Assembly (NCBI GenBank): GCA_900473415.1
Contig: UCLR01000045.1
Location: forward strand, 253,618-317,617
Reading direction: 5' to 3'
Source: Hyphomicrobiales bacterium
GTDB taxonomy: Bacteria; Pseudomonadota; Alphaproteobacteria; Rhizobiales; Beijerinckiaceae
DNA length: 64,000 nt
Shown here: piece by piece, positions 51,201 through 61,681 of the stretch
How the letters are laid out: every line of letters starts with the position of its first letter
Position numbering within the stretch: the stretch's first letter is position 1
Translations under genes and position numbers: made by a program
Notes under the pieces: model-generated
Told to the model about the DNA's origin: nothing
The model's database searches: none
Seen by the model: only the letters and a program-made list of their open reading frames with translations

Positions 51201-51653
51201 ATGGCGATGACGATGAATGGCGAGGCGACGCTGCCTGCCTCGAAGGACGTGGTCTGGGCCAAGCTCAACGATGCCGAGGTGCTCAAGGCCTGCATCCCCG
51301 GCTGCGAGCAACTGACCAAGGACGACGACACGCATCTTTCGGCGGTGGTGAAGGTCAAGCTCGGCCCGGTGAAGGCGACCTTCAAGGGCAAGGTCGAACT
51401 CAGCGAGCTGGACCCGCCGAACGGCTATCGCATCGCCGGCGAGGGCGAGGGTGGCATCGCCGGTTTCGCCAAGGGCGGAGCCCGGGTGCATCTGAGCGAT
51501 GCCGAAGGGGGCCAGACCCTGCTGCGCTACGAGGTCGAGGCGCAGGTCGGTGGCAAGCTCATCCAGCTCGGCGCGCGGTTGATCGATTCGGTGTCGAAGA
51601 AGCTCGCCGACGAGTTCTTCACCAATTTCGCCAAGGCGGTCAGCGAGGGCTGA
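51201..51653 (+). CDS. coxG: CoxG-like SRPBCC-domain protein
   Basis: The 150-residue protein opens with MAMTMNGEATLPASKDVVWAKLNDAEVLKACIPGCEQL, the CoxG start, followed by VKLGPVKATFKGKVELSEL and GGARVHLSDAEGGQTLLRYEVEAQVGG and a final helix (SKKLADEFFTNFAKAV). I took ATG 51201 because GGAG is six bases before it; ATG 51195 is possible. CoxG proteins belong to the CO-dehydrogenase maturation set, and in Oligotropha CoxG is linked to membrane anchoring of the enzyme. It is the only cox gene here on the left side of the chemoreceptor gene. Confidence 0.88.
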   Translation: MAMTMNGEATLPASKDVVWAKLNDAEVLKACIPGCEQLTKDDDTHLSAVVKVKLGPVKATFKGKVELSELDPPNGYRIAGEGEGGIAGFAKGGARVHLSDAEGGQTLLRYEVEAQVGGKLIQLGARLIDSVSKKLADEFFTNFAKAVSEG

Positions 51654-51681
51654 AAGCTCTCTGCGCGGGTAGAGCGGGCGC

Positions 51682-51779
51682 CCGTCATCCGGGACGGGCT
51701 GCGAAGCGGCGCAGATCCGGAATCCATCGTAGAGCGTCGGAGCCTCACGATGGATCCCGGGTCGAGCCCGGGATGACGG
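51682..51779. repeat. Dispersed intergenic palindromic repeat, copy 6
   Basis: It begins CGTCATCCGGGACGG and ends GAGCCCGGGATGACGG; the inner arms AATCCATCGTAGAGCG and CTCACGATGGATCCC pair around GTCGGAG. It lies between the convergent coxG and chemoreceptor genes and could terminate both. Confidence 0.8.
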
Positions 51780-51815
51780 CGTGGTTCCGCCGCCTCATCG
51801 GTTATCTTCGAGTGT

Positions 51816-53147
51816 TCAGGAGGCCTTGCGCAGGGCGTCGAGCGCCTGGCCGACCGCGGCTTCGGCCGCGCCGACCTGAAGCGCGATGTCGGCTGCCGCC
51901 GCATTCGCCCGCTCCAGCGCCGTCTGGGTCATGGCGAGGCTCTCATTGACGGCGTTGGCGCTCTCGATCGCGGCGTCAGAGCTGTCGGCGACGAGGGACG
52001 CGTCATGGGCGATGGTTTCGGTCACGCGGCTCTGCTGCGTGACCGCTTCCGAAATCGCATCGGAATCGAGCCGGATCGCTTCGACCGTGGCGGCGATGGC
52101 AGCGGCATGGGTGCCGCAGGCCTCGGCGCTGGCAGTGAGCTCGGCGATCTGGCCGGCGATGTCCTGCGTGGCGTTGGCGGTCTGCGTCGCGAGCGACTTG
52201 ACCTCGGAGGCGACCACGGCGAAGCCGCGACCGGACTCGCCGGCACGGGCGGCCTCGATGGTGGCGTTGAGCGCGAGCAGGTTCGTCTGTGCGGCGATGT
52301 CGGCGATCATGCCGACGACCCTGCCGATGCTGCCGGTGACGTCGCGCAGCCGGGCGATGGCCTCGTTCATCTGGCCAGCGTCCAGCACCGCCTGATGGGT
52401 AATCGTCAGGCTCTGCCGCGCGCGCTGGCCGATATCGGCGATGTTGGCGGACATCTCCTCAGTCGCCTGCGCGGTCTGGGCCGATTTCTCGCGCACGATT
52501 ACCGAGGCATTCGCGACCTTGCCGACAGTGTCCTTGATGAAGCGCGTGGCGCGGCCGGTCTCCTCGGCGGTCGAGACGAATTGCTCGACGGCGCCGCTAA
52601 TCGTGCGGTCGAGGCTGCCGATCTTGGTCTTCAGCGTCGCGGCGGCTTGATCCAGGGCTTCGGCGCGACGGCGGGCCTCCGTCGCCTCGATTTCCCGGTT
52701 CAGCGTCATCGTCGTGTTGACGTCATAGGTCAGCACGCGCTCGATGATGAACACCTCTTCGGTGAAGCGGGTAGGGTGGAGCAGCGCGCGCCGGCGGTTC
52801 GCCAGGCAGAGTTCGCGCAGCAGCGAGAAGGCGATTGAGGTCCGCGCCCGCGTGCGGACATTGGCCAGCCGCTCCAGGTGGCAAAGCCGCTCGATCGAGG
52901 CGGTATAGGCATCGTCGAAGGTGCCTGTGAACAGCAGGCGGAAATGGTCGGCCTCGGCGCGATAGAGTTCCACGGCCACCGGCGCGACGGTCTCGCGCAG
53001 CTCGGGAAGGATGGCGAAGGCGCGCTCGAAATCATCCGCGACCAGCCCGTCGATCACCTTGTCGACGAGCGGCCGGTACAGGAGCAGCCGCGCGCGCTGC
53101 TCTTCACCATAGCCGATCGCCTTCAGGCGACGCTGAATCTGATCCAT
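51816..53147 (-). CDS. Soluble methyl-accepting chemotaxis protein with globin-sensor-like N-terminus
   Basis: From ATG 53147 the product has 443 residues and no transmembrane helix. Residues 1-155 form a helical sensor with FRLLFTGTFDDAYTASIERLCHLERLANVR; the layout and His90 in LCHLERL resemble globin-coupled sensors such as HemAT, in which a His binds haem for O2 or CO sensing (tentative). A coiled coil follows, then the MCP signalling domain with the conserved tip DIAAQTNLLALNATIEAARAGESGRGFAVVASEV. It is placed between coxG and coxS, divergent from coxS. It would signal to CheA/CheW. Confidence 0.85.
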   Translation of the reverse strand: MDQIQRRLKAIGYGEEQRARLLLYRPLVDKVIDGLVADDFERAFAILPELRETVAPVAVELYRAEADHFRLLFTGTFDDAYTASIERLCHLERLANVRTRARTSIAFSLLRELCLANRRRALLHPTRFTEEVFIIERVLTYDVNTTMTLNREIEATEARRRAEALDQAAATLKTKIGSLDRTISGAVEQFVSTAEETGRATRFIKDTVGKVANASVIVREKSAQTAQATEEMSANIADIGQRARQSLTITHQAVLDAGQMNEAIARLRDVTGSIGRVVGMIADIAAQTNLLALNATIEAARAGESGRGFAVVASEVKSLATQTANATQDIAGQIAELTASAEACGTHAAAIAATVEAIRLDSDAISEAVTQQSRVTETIAHDASLVADSSDAAIESANAVNESLAMTQTALERANAAAADIALQVGAAEAAVGQALDALRKAS

Positions 53148-53468
53148 TATCAGAGGCACGAACTGCTCACGCGGCCGGTAGTCACGCGCTGCAGACTGGC
53201 CGATGGTTCGTTAAGAATTCGAGAATGCTGCCGCAAGGTGAGGGCGGAGTCGCAACGAACCGCGCGAAACCCGGAATTTCCGCAAGAAAATGGCGCTTTT
53301 CAAAAATGTGATGCCGCTTGACCCCGCAAAACTGCGGGTCCACATTCGATTTTGAGCTGTTCCAAGGAGAGCCTGCCCGATGGGGCGGTGCGCTCCGGAG
53401 CGCTCGACCCGGCCGAAACCCAGGGAGGGCGGACGGGGGGATGGAGACGGGTCACAGGAGATGTGCTC
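53148..53468. other. Divergent gap between the chemoreceptor and coxS genes
   Basis: This 321-bp region holds the promoters for the MCP gene and the cox operon. It contains the hairpin at 53320-53340 and, near coxS, a purine-rich stretch ending in AGGAGATGTGCTC before the ATG. No further gene is evident. Confidence 0.5.
53320..53340 (+). promoter_or_regulatory. Inverted repeat in the cox leader
   Basis: GACCCCGCA and TGCGGGTC pair with one bulged C around a four-base AAAC loop, about 130 bases before the coxS ATG. It could be an operator or a leader hairpin. Confidence 0.35.
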
Positions 53469-53969
<501 letters not shown>

Positions 53970-54076
53970 GGCCACGCGCATCGCGCGTGCCCGAACAGCC
54001 GTTCGAGCCAAGTTCCATGCAGTGAGTTCCATGCAGTGAGGCGTCCGCCAGAGGCGCCGTGCGAGGAGGGAACACC

Positions 54077-56440
54077 ATGTCCGCCACCGGAATCGGCGCC
54101 GCAGTCCGCCGCAAGGAAGATCATCGTTTCATAACCGGCCAGGGTCGCTACACCGACGACGTGAACCGTCCGGGGCAGGCCCAGGCCTATTTCCTGCGCT
54201 CTCCCCATGCGCACGCCAAGATCAAGTCGATCGACACCAAGGCCGCTGCCGCCATGCCCGGCGTGCTCGGCATCTTCACCGGGGCCGATCTCGCCGCCGA
54301 CAAGATCGGCGGGCTGATCTGCGGATGGATGATCCACAACAAGGACGGCTCGCCAATGCGCGCCGGGGCGCATCCGGCGCTGGCGCAGGGCAGGGTGCGC
54401 TATGTCGGCGACCATGTCGCGGTCGTGGTGGCCGAGACGCTGGCGCAGGCGAAGGACGCCGCCGAGGCGATCGTCGTCGACTATCAGGAACTGTCGGCCG
54501 TGGTCGAAACGGCGAAGGCCGCGGGCGCCAAGACCGTCATCCATGACGAGGCGCCGGACAACACGGTGTTCAACTGGCATCTCGGCGACAAGGATGCGAC
54601 GGACAAGGCCTTCAAGGCGGCCAAGCACGTCACCAAGCTCGACCTCGTCAACAACCGTCTCGTGCCCAACGCGATGGAGCCGCGCGCGGCGGTCGGCGAC
54701 TACGATGCGGGCGAGGGCATCTTCACCCTCTACACCACGAGCCAGAACCCGCATGTGGCGCGGCTCGTGCTCTCGGCCTTCATCGGCATCGCGCCCGAGA
54801 ACAAGCTGCGCGTGATCGCGCCGGATGTCGGCGGCGGCTTCGGCTCCAAGATCTTCATCTACGCCGAGGAGACGGTCTGCGTCTGGGCGGCGAAGAAGGT
54901 CGGGCGGCCGGTGAAGTGGACCGCGGACCGAACGGAAGCCTTCCTCTCCGACGCGCATGGGCGCGACCACGTCACCCATGCCGAACTCGCCACCGACGCC
55001 GACGGCAAGATCCTGGCATTGAAGGTCCACACCACCGCCAATCTCGGCGCCTATCTCTCGACCTTCTCCTCCTCGGTGCCGACCTATCTCTACGCGCCGC
55101 TGCTCTCAGGCCAGTACGACATCCCGGCGATCTATTGCGAGGTCGACGCGGTCTACACCAACACCGCGCCGGTCGACGCCTATCGCGGCGCGGGTCGTCC
55201 GGAGGCGACCTTCGTGGTCGAGCGGCTGATCGAGGTGACCGCACGCCAACTCGGCAAGGACCCGGCGAAGTTCCGGCTGCAGAACTACATCCGGAAGTTC
55301 CCGCACCAGACGCCGGTGATCATGGCCTATGACACCGGCAACTATGCCGCCTCGCTGAAGAAGGCGCTGGAAATCATCGACTACAAGGGCATCGGCAAGC
55401 GCAAGCGCGACTCCGCGCGTGCCGGCAAGCTGCGCGGCATCGGCTTCTCCTCCTATATCGAGGCCTGCGGCATCGCCCCTTCGGCGGCGGTGGGTTCGCT
55501 CGGCGCGGGCGTCGGCCTGTGGGAGTCGGCCGAGGTCCGGGTGAACCCGATCGGCACGGTCGAGGTGCTGACGGGCTCGCACAGCCATGGCCAGGGCCAT
55601 GAGACGACCTTCGCCCAGCTCGTCTCGGACCGGCTCGGCATCCCGATCGACAATGTCTCGATCATCCATGGCGACACCGACAAGGTGCAGATGGGCATGG
55701 GCACCTATGGCTCGCGCTCCGGCGCGGTCGGCATGTCGGCGATCTACAAGGCGATCGACAAGGTGATCGCCAAGGGCAAGAAGGTCGCGGCCTATGTGCT
55801 CGAAGCCGACGAGGCGGATATCGACTTCGCGGACGGCAACTTCACGGTGAAGGGCACCGACCGGAAGCTCGATTTCGGCTCCTGCGCGCTGCAGGCCTAT
55901 GTCGCCCACAAGTTCAACGGGCAGGAACTGGAGCCGGGGCTGAAGGAGGGGGCGTTCTACGACCCGACCAACTTCACCTTCCCGGCCGGCGTCCATATCT
56001 GCGAGCTCGAGATCGACCCGCAGACCGGCGTCACCAAGATCGACCGCTGGGCGGCGGTGGATGATTTTGGCGTCGTCATCAACCCGATGATCGTCGAGGG
56101 CCAGGTCCATGGCGGCATCGCCCAGGGCGTCGGCCAGGCGCTGCTGGAAGGCGCGCGCTACAATAGCGACGGCCAGCTCGTGACCGCGAGCTTCATGGAC
56201 TACACCATGCCGCGCGCCGACGATCTGCCCTCCTTCGATGTCGGCATGACGGTGACGCCGTGCCCCTCGAACCCGCTCGGCATCAAGGGCTGCGGGGAGG
56301 CCGGCGCTATCGCCTCGCCGCCGGCCGTCATCAACGCCATCACCGACGCGCTCGGCCATGAGGACATCGCGATGCCGGCCACACCGCAGGCGGTGTGGCG
56401 CGCGGCGCAGAAGTCGATCAGCCGCCTGGCGGCAGAGTGA
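54077..56440 (+). CDS. coxL: Form II CO dehydrogenase-like molybdenum large subunit
   Basis: The 787-residue protein is a xanthine-oxidase-family molybdopterin subunit. It starts GIGAAVRRKEDHRFITGQGRYTDDV, has the Mo-cofactor motif GGGFGSK (252-258), the active-site loop AYRGAGR (368-374) and the catalytic glutamate in GCGEAGA (Glu741). Proven form I CO dehydrogenases have AYRCSFR, with a Cys that holds the Mo-Cu centre; here that Cys is absent. So this is form II, whose CO activity is disputed; another aldehyde or heterocycle substrate is possible. ATG 54077 follows GGAGGG closely. Confidence 0.93.
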   Translation: MSATGIGAAVRRKEDHRFITGQGRYTDDVNRPGQAQAYFLRSPHAHAKIKSIDTKAAAAMPGVLGIFTGADLAADKIGGLICGWMIHNKDGSPMRAGAHPALAQGRVRYVGDHVAVVVAETLAQAKDAAEAIVVDYQELSAVVETAKAAGAKTVIHDEAPDNTVFNWHLGDKDATDKAFKAAKHVTKLDLVNNRLVPNAMEPRAAVGDYDAGEGIFTLYTTSQNPHVARLVLSAFIGIAPENKLRVIAPDVGGGFGSKIFIYAEETVCVWAAKKVGRPVKWTADRTEAFLSDAHGRDHVTHAELATDADGKILALKVHTTANLGAYLSTFSSSVPTYLYAPLLSGQYDIPAIYCEVDAVYTNTAPVDAYRGAGRPEATFVVERLIEVTARQLGKDPAKFRLQNYIRKFPHQTPVIMAYDTGNYAASLKKALEIIDYKGIGKRKRDSARAGKLRGIGFSSYIEACGIAPSAAVGSLGAGVGLWESAEVRVNPIGTVEVLTGSHSHGQGHETTFAQLVSDRLGIPIDNVSIIHGDTDKVQMGMGTYGSRSGAVGMSAIYKAIDKVIAKGKKVAAYVLEADEADIDFADGNFTVKGTDRKLDFGSCALQAYVAHKFNGQELEPGLKEGAFYDPTNFTFPAGVHICELEIDPQTGVTKIDRWAAVDDFGVVINPMIVEGQVHGGIAQGVGQALLEGARYNSDGQLVTASFMDYTMPRADDLPSFDVGMTVTPCPSNPLGIKGCGEAGAIASPPAVINAITDALGHEDIAMPATPQAVWRAAQKSISRLAAE

Positions 56441-56457
56441 GCTGAAAGGAAGAGCCC

Positions 56458-57261
56458 ATGTACGCCTTCACCTATCACAAGCCCACCAGCGCCCGGCAGG
56501 CAGCGACGCTGCTCGCCAAGAAGGAGGACGCCAAGCTCCTTGCCGGCGGTCACACCCTGCTGCCGACGATGAAGCAGCGGCTGGCTTCGCCGGCCGCGAT
56601 CGTCGATCTCGGCGCCTGCGCCGACCTCAAGGGCATCACGCTCAAGGGTCGCAATATCGTCATCGGCGCGATGACGACCCATGCCGAGGTCGCCGCTTCC
56701 GCCGAGGTCCAGGCGGCAATCCCTGCGCTGGCCTATCTCGCCAGCCATATCGGGGATCCCCATGTGCGCCATCGCGGCACGATCGGCGGTTCGGTCGCCA
56801 ACAACGACCCGGCGGCGGACTATCCCGCGGCGCTGCTGGCGCTGGGCGCCACCGTCATCACCAACAAGCGCAAGCTCACCGCGGAAGAGTTCTTCACCGG
56901 GCTCTATGAGACGGCGCTGGAAGAAGGCGAGATCATCACCAAGGTCTCCTTCCCGCTTGTTTCGAAGGCAGGCTACGCCAAGTTCCGCAACCCGGCCTCG
57001 CGCTATGCGATGGTCGGCGTTTTCGTCGCCAAGCGCGGCTCGGATGTGCGCGTCGCGGTGACGGGCGCGGGCGAGGGTGGCGTCTTCCGCTGGCCGGAAG
57101 CCGAGACCGCTCTCAAGGTGCGCTTCTCGCCGAAGTCGCTCGACGGCTTCAAGCATGGCTCGAAGGGCATCAACGGCGACATCCATGCCGATCCGGAATA
57201 CCGCGCCCATCTGATTGGCGTGATGACCAGGCAGGCGGTCGCTCAGGCCACCGGCAAGTAA
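56458..57261 (+). CDS. coxM: CO dehydrogenase-like FAD-binding medium subunit
   Basis: The 267-residue flavoprotein has the CoxM FAD motifs AGGHTLLPTMKQRLASPAAIVDLG and HIGDPHVRHRGTIGGSVANNDPAADYP, and the C-terminal CO-dehydrogenase flavoprotein domain (RYAMVGVFVAKRGSDVRVAV). It accepts electrons from CoxS and passes them to a quinone or other acceptor. It lies 17 bases after coxL. The next gene, in the same frame, starts 39 bases after its TAA. Confidence 0.94.
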   Translation: MYAFTYHKPTSARQAATLLAKKEDAKLLAGGHTLLPTMKQRLASPAAIVDLGACADLKGITLKGRNIVIGAMTTHAEVAASAEVQAAIPALAYLASHIGDPHVRHRGTIGGSVANNDPAADYPAALLALGATVITNKRKLTAEEFFTGLYETALEEGEIITKVSFPLVSKAGYAKFRNPASRYAMVGVFVAKRGSDVRVAVTGAGEGGVFRWPEAETALKVRFSPKSLDGFKHGSKGINGDIHADPEYRAHLIGVMTRQAVAQATGK

Positions 57262-57300
57262 GGCCGGCTCGGCTTTCGCCCGGTCCGGTTTCGGGAGTTC

Positions 57301-57960
57301 GTGCTGACGGTGATCGCGGCAGAAATCACGCCGGGACCGAATATGGGCTATCTCATTGCGCTCAGCCTCGCGAGGGGCTGGCGCAGCGGCATGGCGGCGG
57401 TGGCGGGCGTCGCGCTCGGCCTCGCCCTGCTCGGGCTCGCCGCGGCCTTCGGCTTTGCGCTGGTGAGCGAGCGGTTTCCCGCGGTTGCGTCGCTTTTGCG
57501 CTGGGATGGCGTGGCCTATCTGTTCTGGCTCGCCTGGGATGCCTGGCAGGATCCGGACCCCGAGACGAAGGGCGACGTCGCCCTGTCGTTCCGCCGCGGG
57601 CTGATCACCAATCTGCTCAACCCCAAGGCGGCCGTCTTCTATGTCGCGGTCATTCCGCTGTTCCTGCCGACGCCGGCGCCGCGCGATGAGGCGCTCGTCC
57701 TGACGGCGGTTTTCGTCGTCATCGCGACGACGATCCATGCCGCGCTGGTTCTGGGTGCGGATGCGGCGCGGGCCTTGCTATTCCACCCCACACGCGAGCG
57801 GGCGATCCGCCGCAGCGCGGCGGTGGGCATGGCGCTGGTCGCGACGTGGTTTGCCTGGTCGACGCGGCGAGGGGCGGGCGCTCTGCAACGCCGGCAGCAT
57901 GGCCTTGTGTTCCCCGCCTTCCTTCGGCCGGACAGGAGCGATAGAGAACGGATATGCTGA
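57301..57960 (+). CDS. LysE-family exporter, first copy in the cox operon
   Basis: From GTG 57301 the product has 219 residues and about five to six hydrophobic segments. It has the RhtB/LysE start AAEITPGPNMGYLIALSLARGWRSG, the LITNLLNPKAAVFYVAVIP block and further helices. The N-terminal helix is short compared with other family members. It overlaps coxD by seven bases. LysE/RhtB proteins export amino acids or other small cationic or neutral compounds. The presence of one inside the cox operon suggests an exported substrate, product or toxic intermediate (inference). Confidence 0.82.
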   Translation: MLTVIAAEITPGPNMGYLIALSLARGWRSGMAAVAGVALGLALLGLAAAFGFALVSERFPAVASLLRWDGVAYLFWLAWDAWQDPDPETKGDVALSFRRGLITNLLNPKAAVFYVAVIPLFLPTPAPRDEALVLTAVFVVIATTIHAALVLGADAARALLFHPTRERAIRRSAAVGMALVATWFAWSTRRGAGALQRRQHGLVFPAFLRPDRSDRERIC

Positions 57961-58874
57961 ATTCATCCCGTATCCCGGCTTCCATCGATGCCACGCTCGC
58001 GCTGCTGCAGGCGCAGGGCTACGTCTCCGACCGGGCGCTGGCGACGGTGCTCTTCCTGGCGCTCAGGATGAAGCGGCCGCTGCTGCTGGAAGGGGAGGCC
58101 GGCACCGGCAAGACCGAGATCGCCAAGGTGCTGGCGGCTGGCCTCGGCCGCAGGCTGATCCGTCTGCAATGCTATGAAGGGCTCGACCTCTCCTCCGCCG
58201 TCTACGAGTGGAATTATGCCGGGCAGATGATGGCGATCCGCCTCGCCGAGGCGGGCGGCGTCGCCCAGGATCGCGAGCGGCTGGAAGCCGGCATCTTCTC
58301 CGAGAAGTATCTGGTGAAGCGTCCACTGCTGCAGGCGCTGGAGCCGCAGGAGGGTGGGGCGCCCATCCTGCTGATCGACGAACTCGACCGCACCGACGAG
58401 GCCTTCGAGGCTTTCCTGCTCGAGGTGCTGGCCGATGCGCAGGTGACGATCCCCGAGCTCGGCACGGTCAAGGCGGCCGAGCCGCCGATCGTGATCCTGA
58501 CCTCGAACCGCACCCGCGAGATCCATGACGCGCTGAAGCGGCGCTGCCTCTATCACTGGGTCGACTATCCCGATGCACCGCGCGAGCTCGCCATCCTGAA
58601 GGCCAAGGTGCCGGACGCGCCGGCCAAGCTCTCCAAGCAGGTCGTCGGTTTCGTCCAGGCGATCCGCAAGGAGGAGCTGTTCAAGGCGCCGGGCGTCGCC
58701 GAGACGCTGGATTGGGCGACCGCGTTGGTCGAGCTCGATGCGGTGGCGCTCGACCCCGCCATCGTCTCCGACACGCTGGGCGCGCTGCTCAAATACCAGG
58801 ACGACATCCAGGCGATGCAGGGCTCCAAGGTGCGGGAGCTGCTCGACCAGGTGAAGCACGAGGCGCGGGCGTGA
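57954..58874 (+). CDS. coxD: CoxD-like MoxR AAA+ ATPase
   Basis: The 306-residue AAA+ protein has Walker A GEAGTGKT (47-54), Walker B PILLIDELDRTDEA (137-150), sensor 1 VILTSNRTREIHDALKRRC and the MoxR C-terminal helical lid. CoxD helps insert sulfur or copper at the Mo site in CO dehydrogenase maturation. It normally works with the VWA protein CoxE, encoded two genes later. Confidence 0.93.
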   Translation: MLNSSRIPASIDATLALLQAQGYVSDRALATVLFLALRMKRPLLLEGEAGTGKTEIAKVLAAGLGRRLIRLQCYEGLDLSSAVYEWNYAGQMMAIRLAEAGGVAQDRERLEAGIFSEKYLVKRPLLQALEPQEGGAPILLIDELDRTDEAFEAFLLEVLADAQVTIPELGTVKAAEPPIVILTSNRTREIHDALKRRCLYHWVDYPDAPRELAILKAKVPDAPAKLSKQVVGFVQAIRKEELFKAPGVAETLDWATALVELDAVALDPAIVSDTLGALLKYQDDIQAMQGSKVRELLDQVKHEARA

Positions 58875-58928
58875 AATCTAGAGCTGCGATGGCTGGCTGA
58901 GAAGCCCGTAAATTGGGGGTAAGATGCC

Positions 58929-59309
58929 ATGAATGCAGACATCAAGGCCGTGGAAGCGACGGTGCGGACCTATCTCGACGGGCTCTATGAGGGGGATGTC
59001 GAGAAGCTCGCTCATGTCTTCCATCCGACGAGCGCGCTGACCACGACCCGCGACGACGGCACGATCCAGGTCGTTCCGCGCGAGCAATGGCTCGATCTCG
59101 TCCGCAATCGGCCGTCGCCGCAGAAGGCTGGGCTGCAGCGGGGCGACCATATCCTGACCATCGATCTCGTCGGGCCGACTTTGGCGTTGGTCAAGGTCAA
59201 GTGCCAGATGCCGCCGCGCTATTTCACCGACCTGCTCTCGCTGCTCAAAGTCGAGAGCCGCTGGCAGGTGGTCCAGAAGGTGTTCATGACGGAGACGGCC
59301 GGCCAGTGA
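58929..59309 (+). CDS. NTF2-like (lumazine-binding-type) protein
   Basis: The 126-residue protein has the NTF2-like cone fold pattern: AVEATVRTYLDGLYEGDVEKLAHVFHP at the start, then PREQWLDLVRNRPSP, LVGPTLALVKVKCQMPPRYFTDLLSLLKVESRWQVVQKVF. Members are called putative lumazine-binding proteins without firm proof. It sits between coxD and coxE with a 54-base gap upstream and a 4-base GTGA overlap downstream. A cofactor-binding or substrate-handling role in cox maturation is possible. Confidence 0.82.
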   Translation: MNADIKAVEATVRTYLDGLYEGDVEKLAHVFHPTSALTTTRDDGTIQVVPREQWLDLVRNRPSPQKAGLQRGDHILTIDLVGPTLALVKVKCQMPPRYFTDLLSLLKVESRWQVVQKVFMTETAGQ

Positions 59310-60505
59310 CCGGCAAGCTCGCCGAGAACGTCGCTTATTTCGCGCGCGCCCTGCGCGCGGCGGGGATGCCGGTCGGATCGGGCGCGGTGGTCGAGGCGGT
59401 TGAGGCGCTGGCCGATGGCGCGCTCGGCGGGCGCGACGACATGTACTGGGCGCTGCACGCGATCTTCGTGAAGAAGCATGAGGATAGCGCGGTCTACGAC
59501 CAGGCGTTCCGGCTGTTCTGGCGCCGGCGCAACCTGATCGAGAAGATCATGGCGCAGATGTCGCCGGTTTCGCCCGGGGCCGACAGCCAGCCAGAGAAGA
59601 CGGAGGCCGGGGCTCTCAGGGTGGCCGAAGCCTTCCAGCCGCCGCCGCGCGAGGACGAGCCGCCGGTGGAGCTGACGGAACTCTCGGCAAGGCTCACCGT
59701 CTCGGATCGCGAGACGCTGCAATCGCGCGACTTCGCCCAGATGACGGCCGCCGAGATCGCCCGCGCCAAGCAGCTCATCGCGGAACTCAGGCTGCCGAAC
59801 GACAATGTGGTCACCCGCCGTTTCATCGCGGCTGAGCGTGGCTTGCGCATCGATCCGCGCCGGACCTTTCGCCAATCGCTCAGGGGCGGGGGCGGCTCGA
59901 TCGACCTTGCCTTCCGCGAGCGGCGCGAGGTGCATCCGCCGATCGTGGCCCTCGTCGATATCTCCGGCTCGATGGCGGAATATTCGCGGATCTTCCTGCA
60001 TTTCCTGCATGCGTTGACCGAGAAGCGCCGGCGCGTGCATTCCTTCGTCTTCGGCACACGGCTGACCAATGTGACGCGCATGCTGAAGGCGCGCGATCCC
60101 GACGAGGCGCTGGCGCTCGCCGGCAGGGCCGCGCCCGACTGGGAGGGCGGCACGCGCATCGCGACGGCGCTGCACGATTTCAACCGGGTCTGGTCGCGCC
60201 GCGTGCTGGCAGGCGGAGCCGTGGTGCTACTCTTCACCGACGGGCTGGAACGGCATCTCGACGACAGCCTCGCCTTCGAGATGGACCGCTTGCACCGCTC
60301 CTGCCGGCAGCTCGTCTGGCTCAATCCCCTGCTGCGCTACGAGGCCTTCGCGGCGCGCGCCAGCGGCATCAAGGCGATGCTGCCGCATGTCGATTCCTTC
60401 CGGCCGATCCACAACCTCGCGGCGATGGCCGATCTCTGCTCCGCTCTTTCGCGGGACGCAGGGCGGGAGAGTGATCCGCGTCTATGGTTGAAGAAGGCCG
60501 GTTGA
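59306..60505 (+). CDS. coxE: CoxE-like VWA-domain protein
   Basis: GTG 59306 overlaps the NTF2-like stop and gives 399 residues. The N-terminal part has AYFARALRAAGMPVGSGAVVEAVEAL, typical of CoxE. The C-terminal half is a von Willebrand A domain with the MIDAS motif VDISGSMAEYSR (Asp218, Ser220, Ser222) and LLFTDGLERHLDD. CoxE forms a MoxR-VWA chaperone pair with CoxD and acts on the Mo-Cu or Mo-S site of the enzyme. It is followed by a palindromic repeat. Confidence 0.93.
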   Translation: MTGKLAENVAYFARALRAAGMPVGSGAVVEAVEALADGALGGRDDMYWALHAIFVKKHEDSAVYDQAFRLFWRRRNLIEKIMAQMSPVSPGADSQPEKTEAGALRVAEAFQPPPREDEPPVELTELSARLTVSDRETLQSRDFAQMTAAEIARAKQLIAELRLPNDNVVTRRFIAAERGLRIDPRRTFRQSLRGGGGSIDLAFRERREVHPPIVALVDISGSMAEYSRIFLHFLHALTEKRRRVHSFVFGTRLTNVTRMLKARDPDEALALAGRAAPDWEGGTRIATALHDFNRVWSRRVLAGGAVVLLFTDGLERHLDDSLAFEMDRLHRSCRQLVWLNPLLRYEAFAARASGIKAMLPHVDSFRPIHNLAAMADLCSALSRDAGRESDPRLWLKKAG

Positions 60506-60549
60506 GGCATGATGTGTTGTGGGCGCGCGACTTATGGTCATGCCGCGCC

Positions 60550-60653
60550 CTCATTCCGGACAGGCCGCGCGAGCGGCGCCGATCCGGAGGCCATCGTCGA
60601 GCGGGGCACCCTCCGATGGATTCCGGCTCTTTCTCCGGTTGCCCAGAGTGACG
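60550..60653. repeat. Dispersed intergenic palindromic repeat, copy 7 (degenerate)
   Basis: It begins CTCATTCCGGACAGG, has GATCCGGAGGCCATCG and CCGATGGATTCCGG in the middle and ends CCCAGAGTGACG. It is less exact than copies 5 and 6. It lies between coxE and the XdhC N-domain gene on the plus strand. Confidence 0.6.
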
Positions 60654-60708
60654 CTGTCGGTTTGGGCGGGCCGAGCCGATCGGCGTCCAAAGCCAGGGAG
60701 ATGATGCC

Positions 60709-61046
<338 letters not shown>

Positions 61047-61047
<1 letters not shown>

Positions 61048-61676
61048 TGCCCGCCTGGGAGACGCTTCTCGCCTTTGCGACGGTGACGCTCCTCGTCGCG
61101 TATTTTCCGGGGCCGGCGCTGCTCTATACCGCCGCCCAGACGATCAGCCATGGCCGCAAGGCCGGGCTGATGGCGATGCTCGGCATCCATATCGGCTGCT
61201 ACCTCCATGTCTTTGCTGCGGCCTTCGGGCTTTCGGCCGTGTTCAAGCATGTGCCGGAACTCTACATGGCGGTGAAGATTGCGGGCTCGCTCTACCTGAT
61301 CTGGATCGGCATCGGCATGATCCGCTCGCGCCTCGTGACGGCCGAGCAGCCGCTCGCGCCGGCGAAGACGGTGAAGCGGGCGCTGATCGATTCCTTCATC
61401 GTCGAGGTGCTGAACCCCAAGGTCGCGCTGTTCTTCATCGCGCTGCTGCCGCAGTTCGTCGATCCGGCGGCGTCGCTGCCGGTCTGGGCGCAGTTCCTGA
61501 TCCTCGGCACGATCGTCAACTTCGTCTTCTCCTCTGCCGACCTGGTCACGGTGCTGGGCGCCTCCGCCATCATCGGTGCGATGAAACGGACCAGGACCGG
61601 CTTCGCTTTCGGCCGTTGGCTCGGTGGCTCGCTGATGATCGGGTTGGGCTTGAAGCTCGCGACGGACAAGGGCTGA
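61047..61676 (+). CDS. LysE-family exporter, second copy in the cox operon
   Basis: The 209-residue protein starts MPAWETLLAFATVTLLVAYFPGPALLYTAAQTISHGRKAG, the normal RhtB/LysE N-terminus, with IDSFIVEVLNPKVALFFIALLPQF and C-terminal helices. It differs clearly in sequence from the copy at 57301, so it is not a fresh duplication. It interrupts the two XdhC-domain genes with a 1-base overlap on the left and five bases on the right. Confidence 0.93.
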
Positions 61677-61681
61677 CTGCT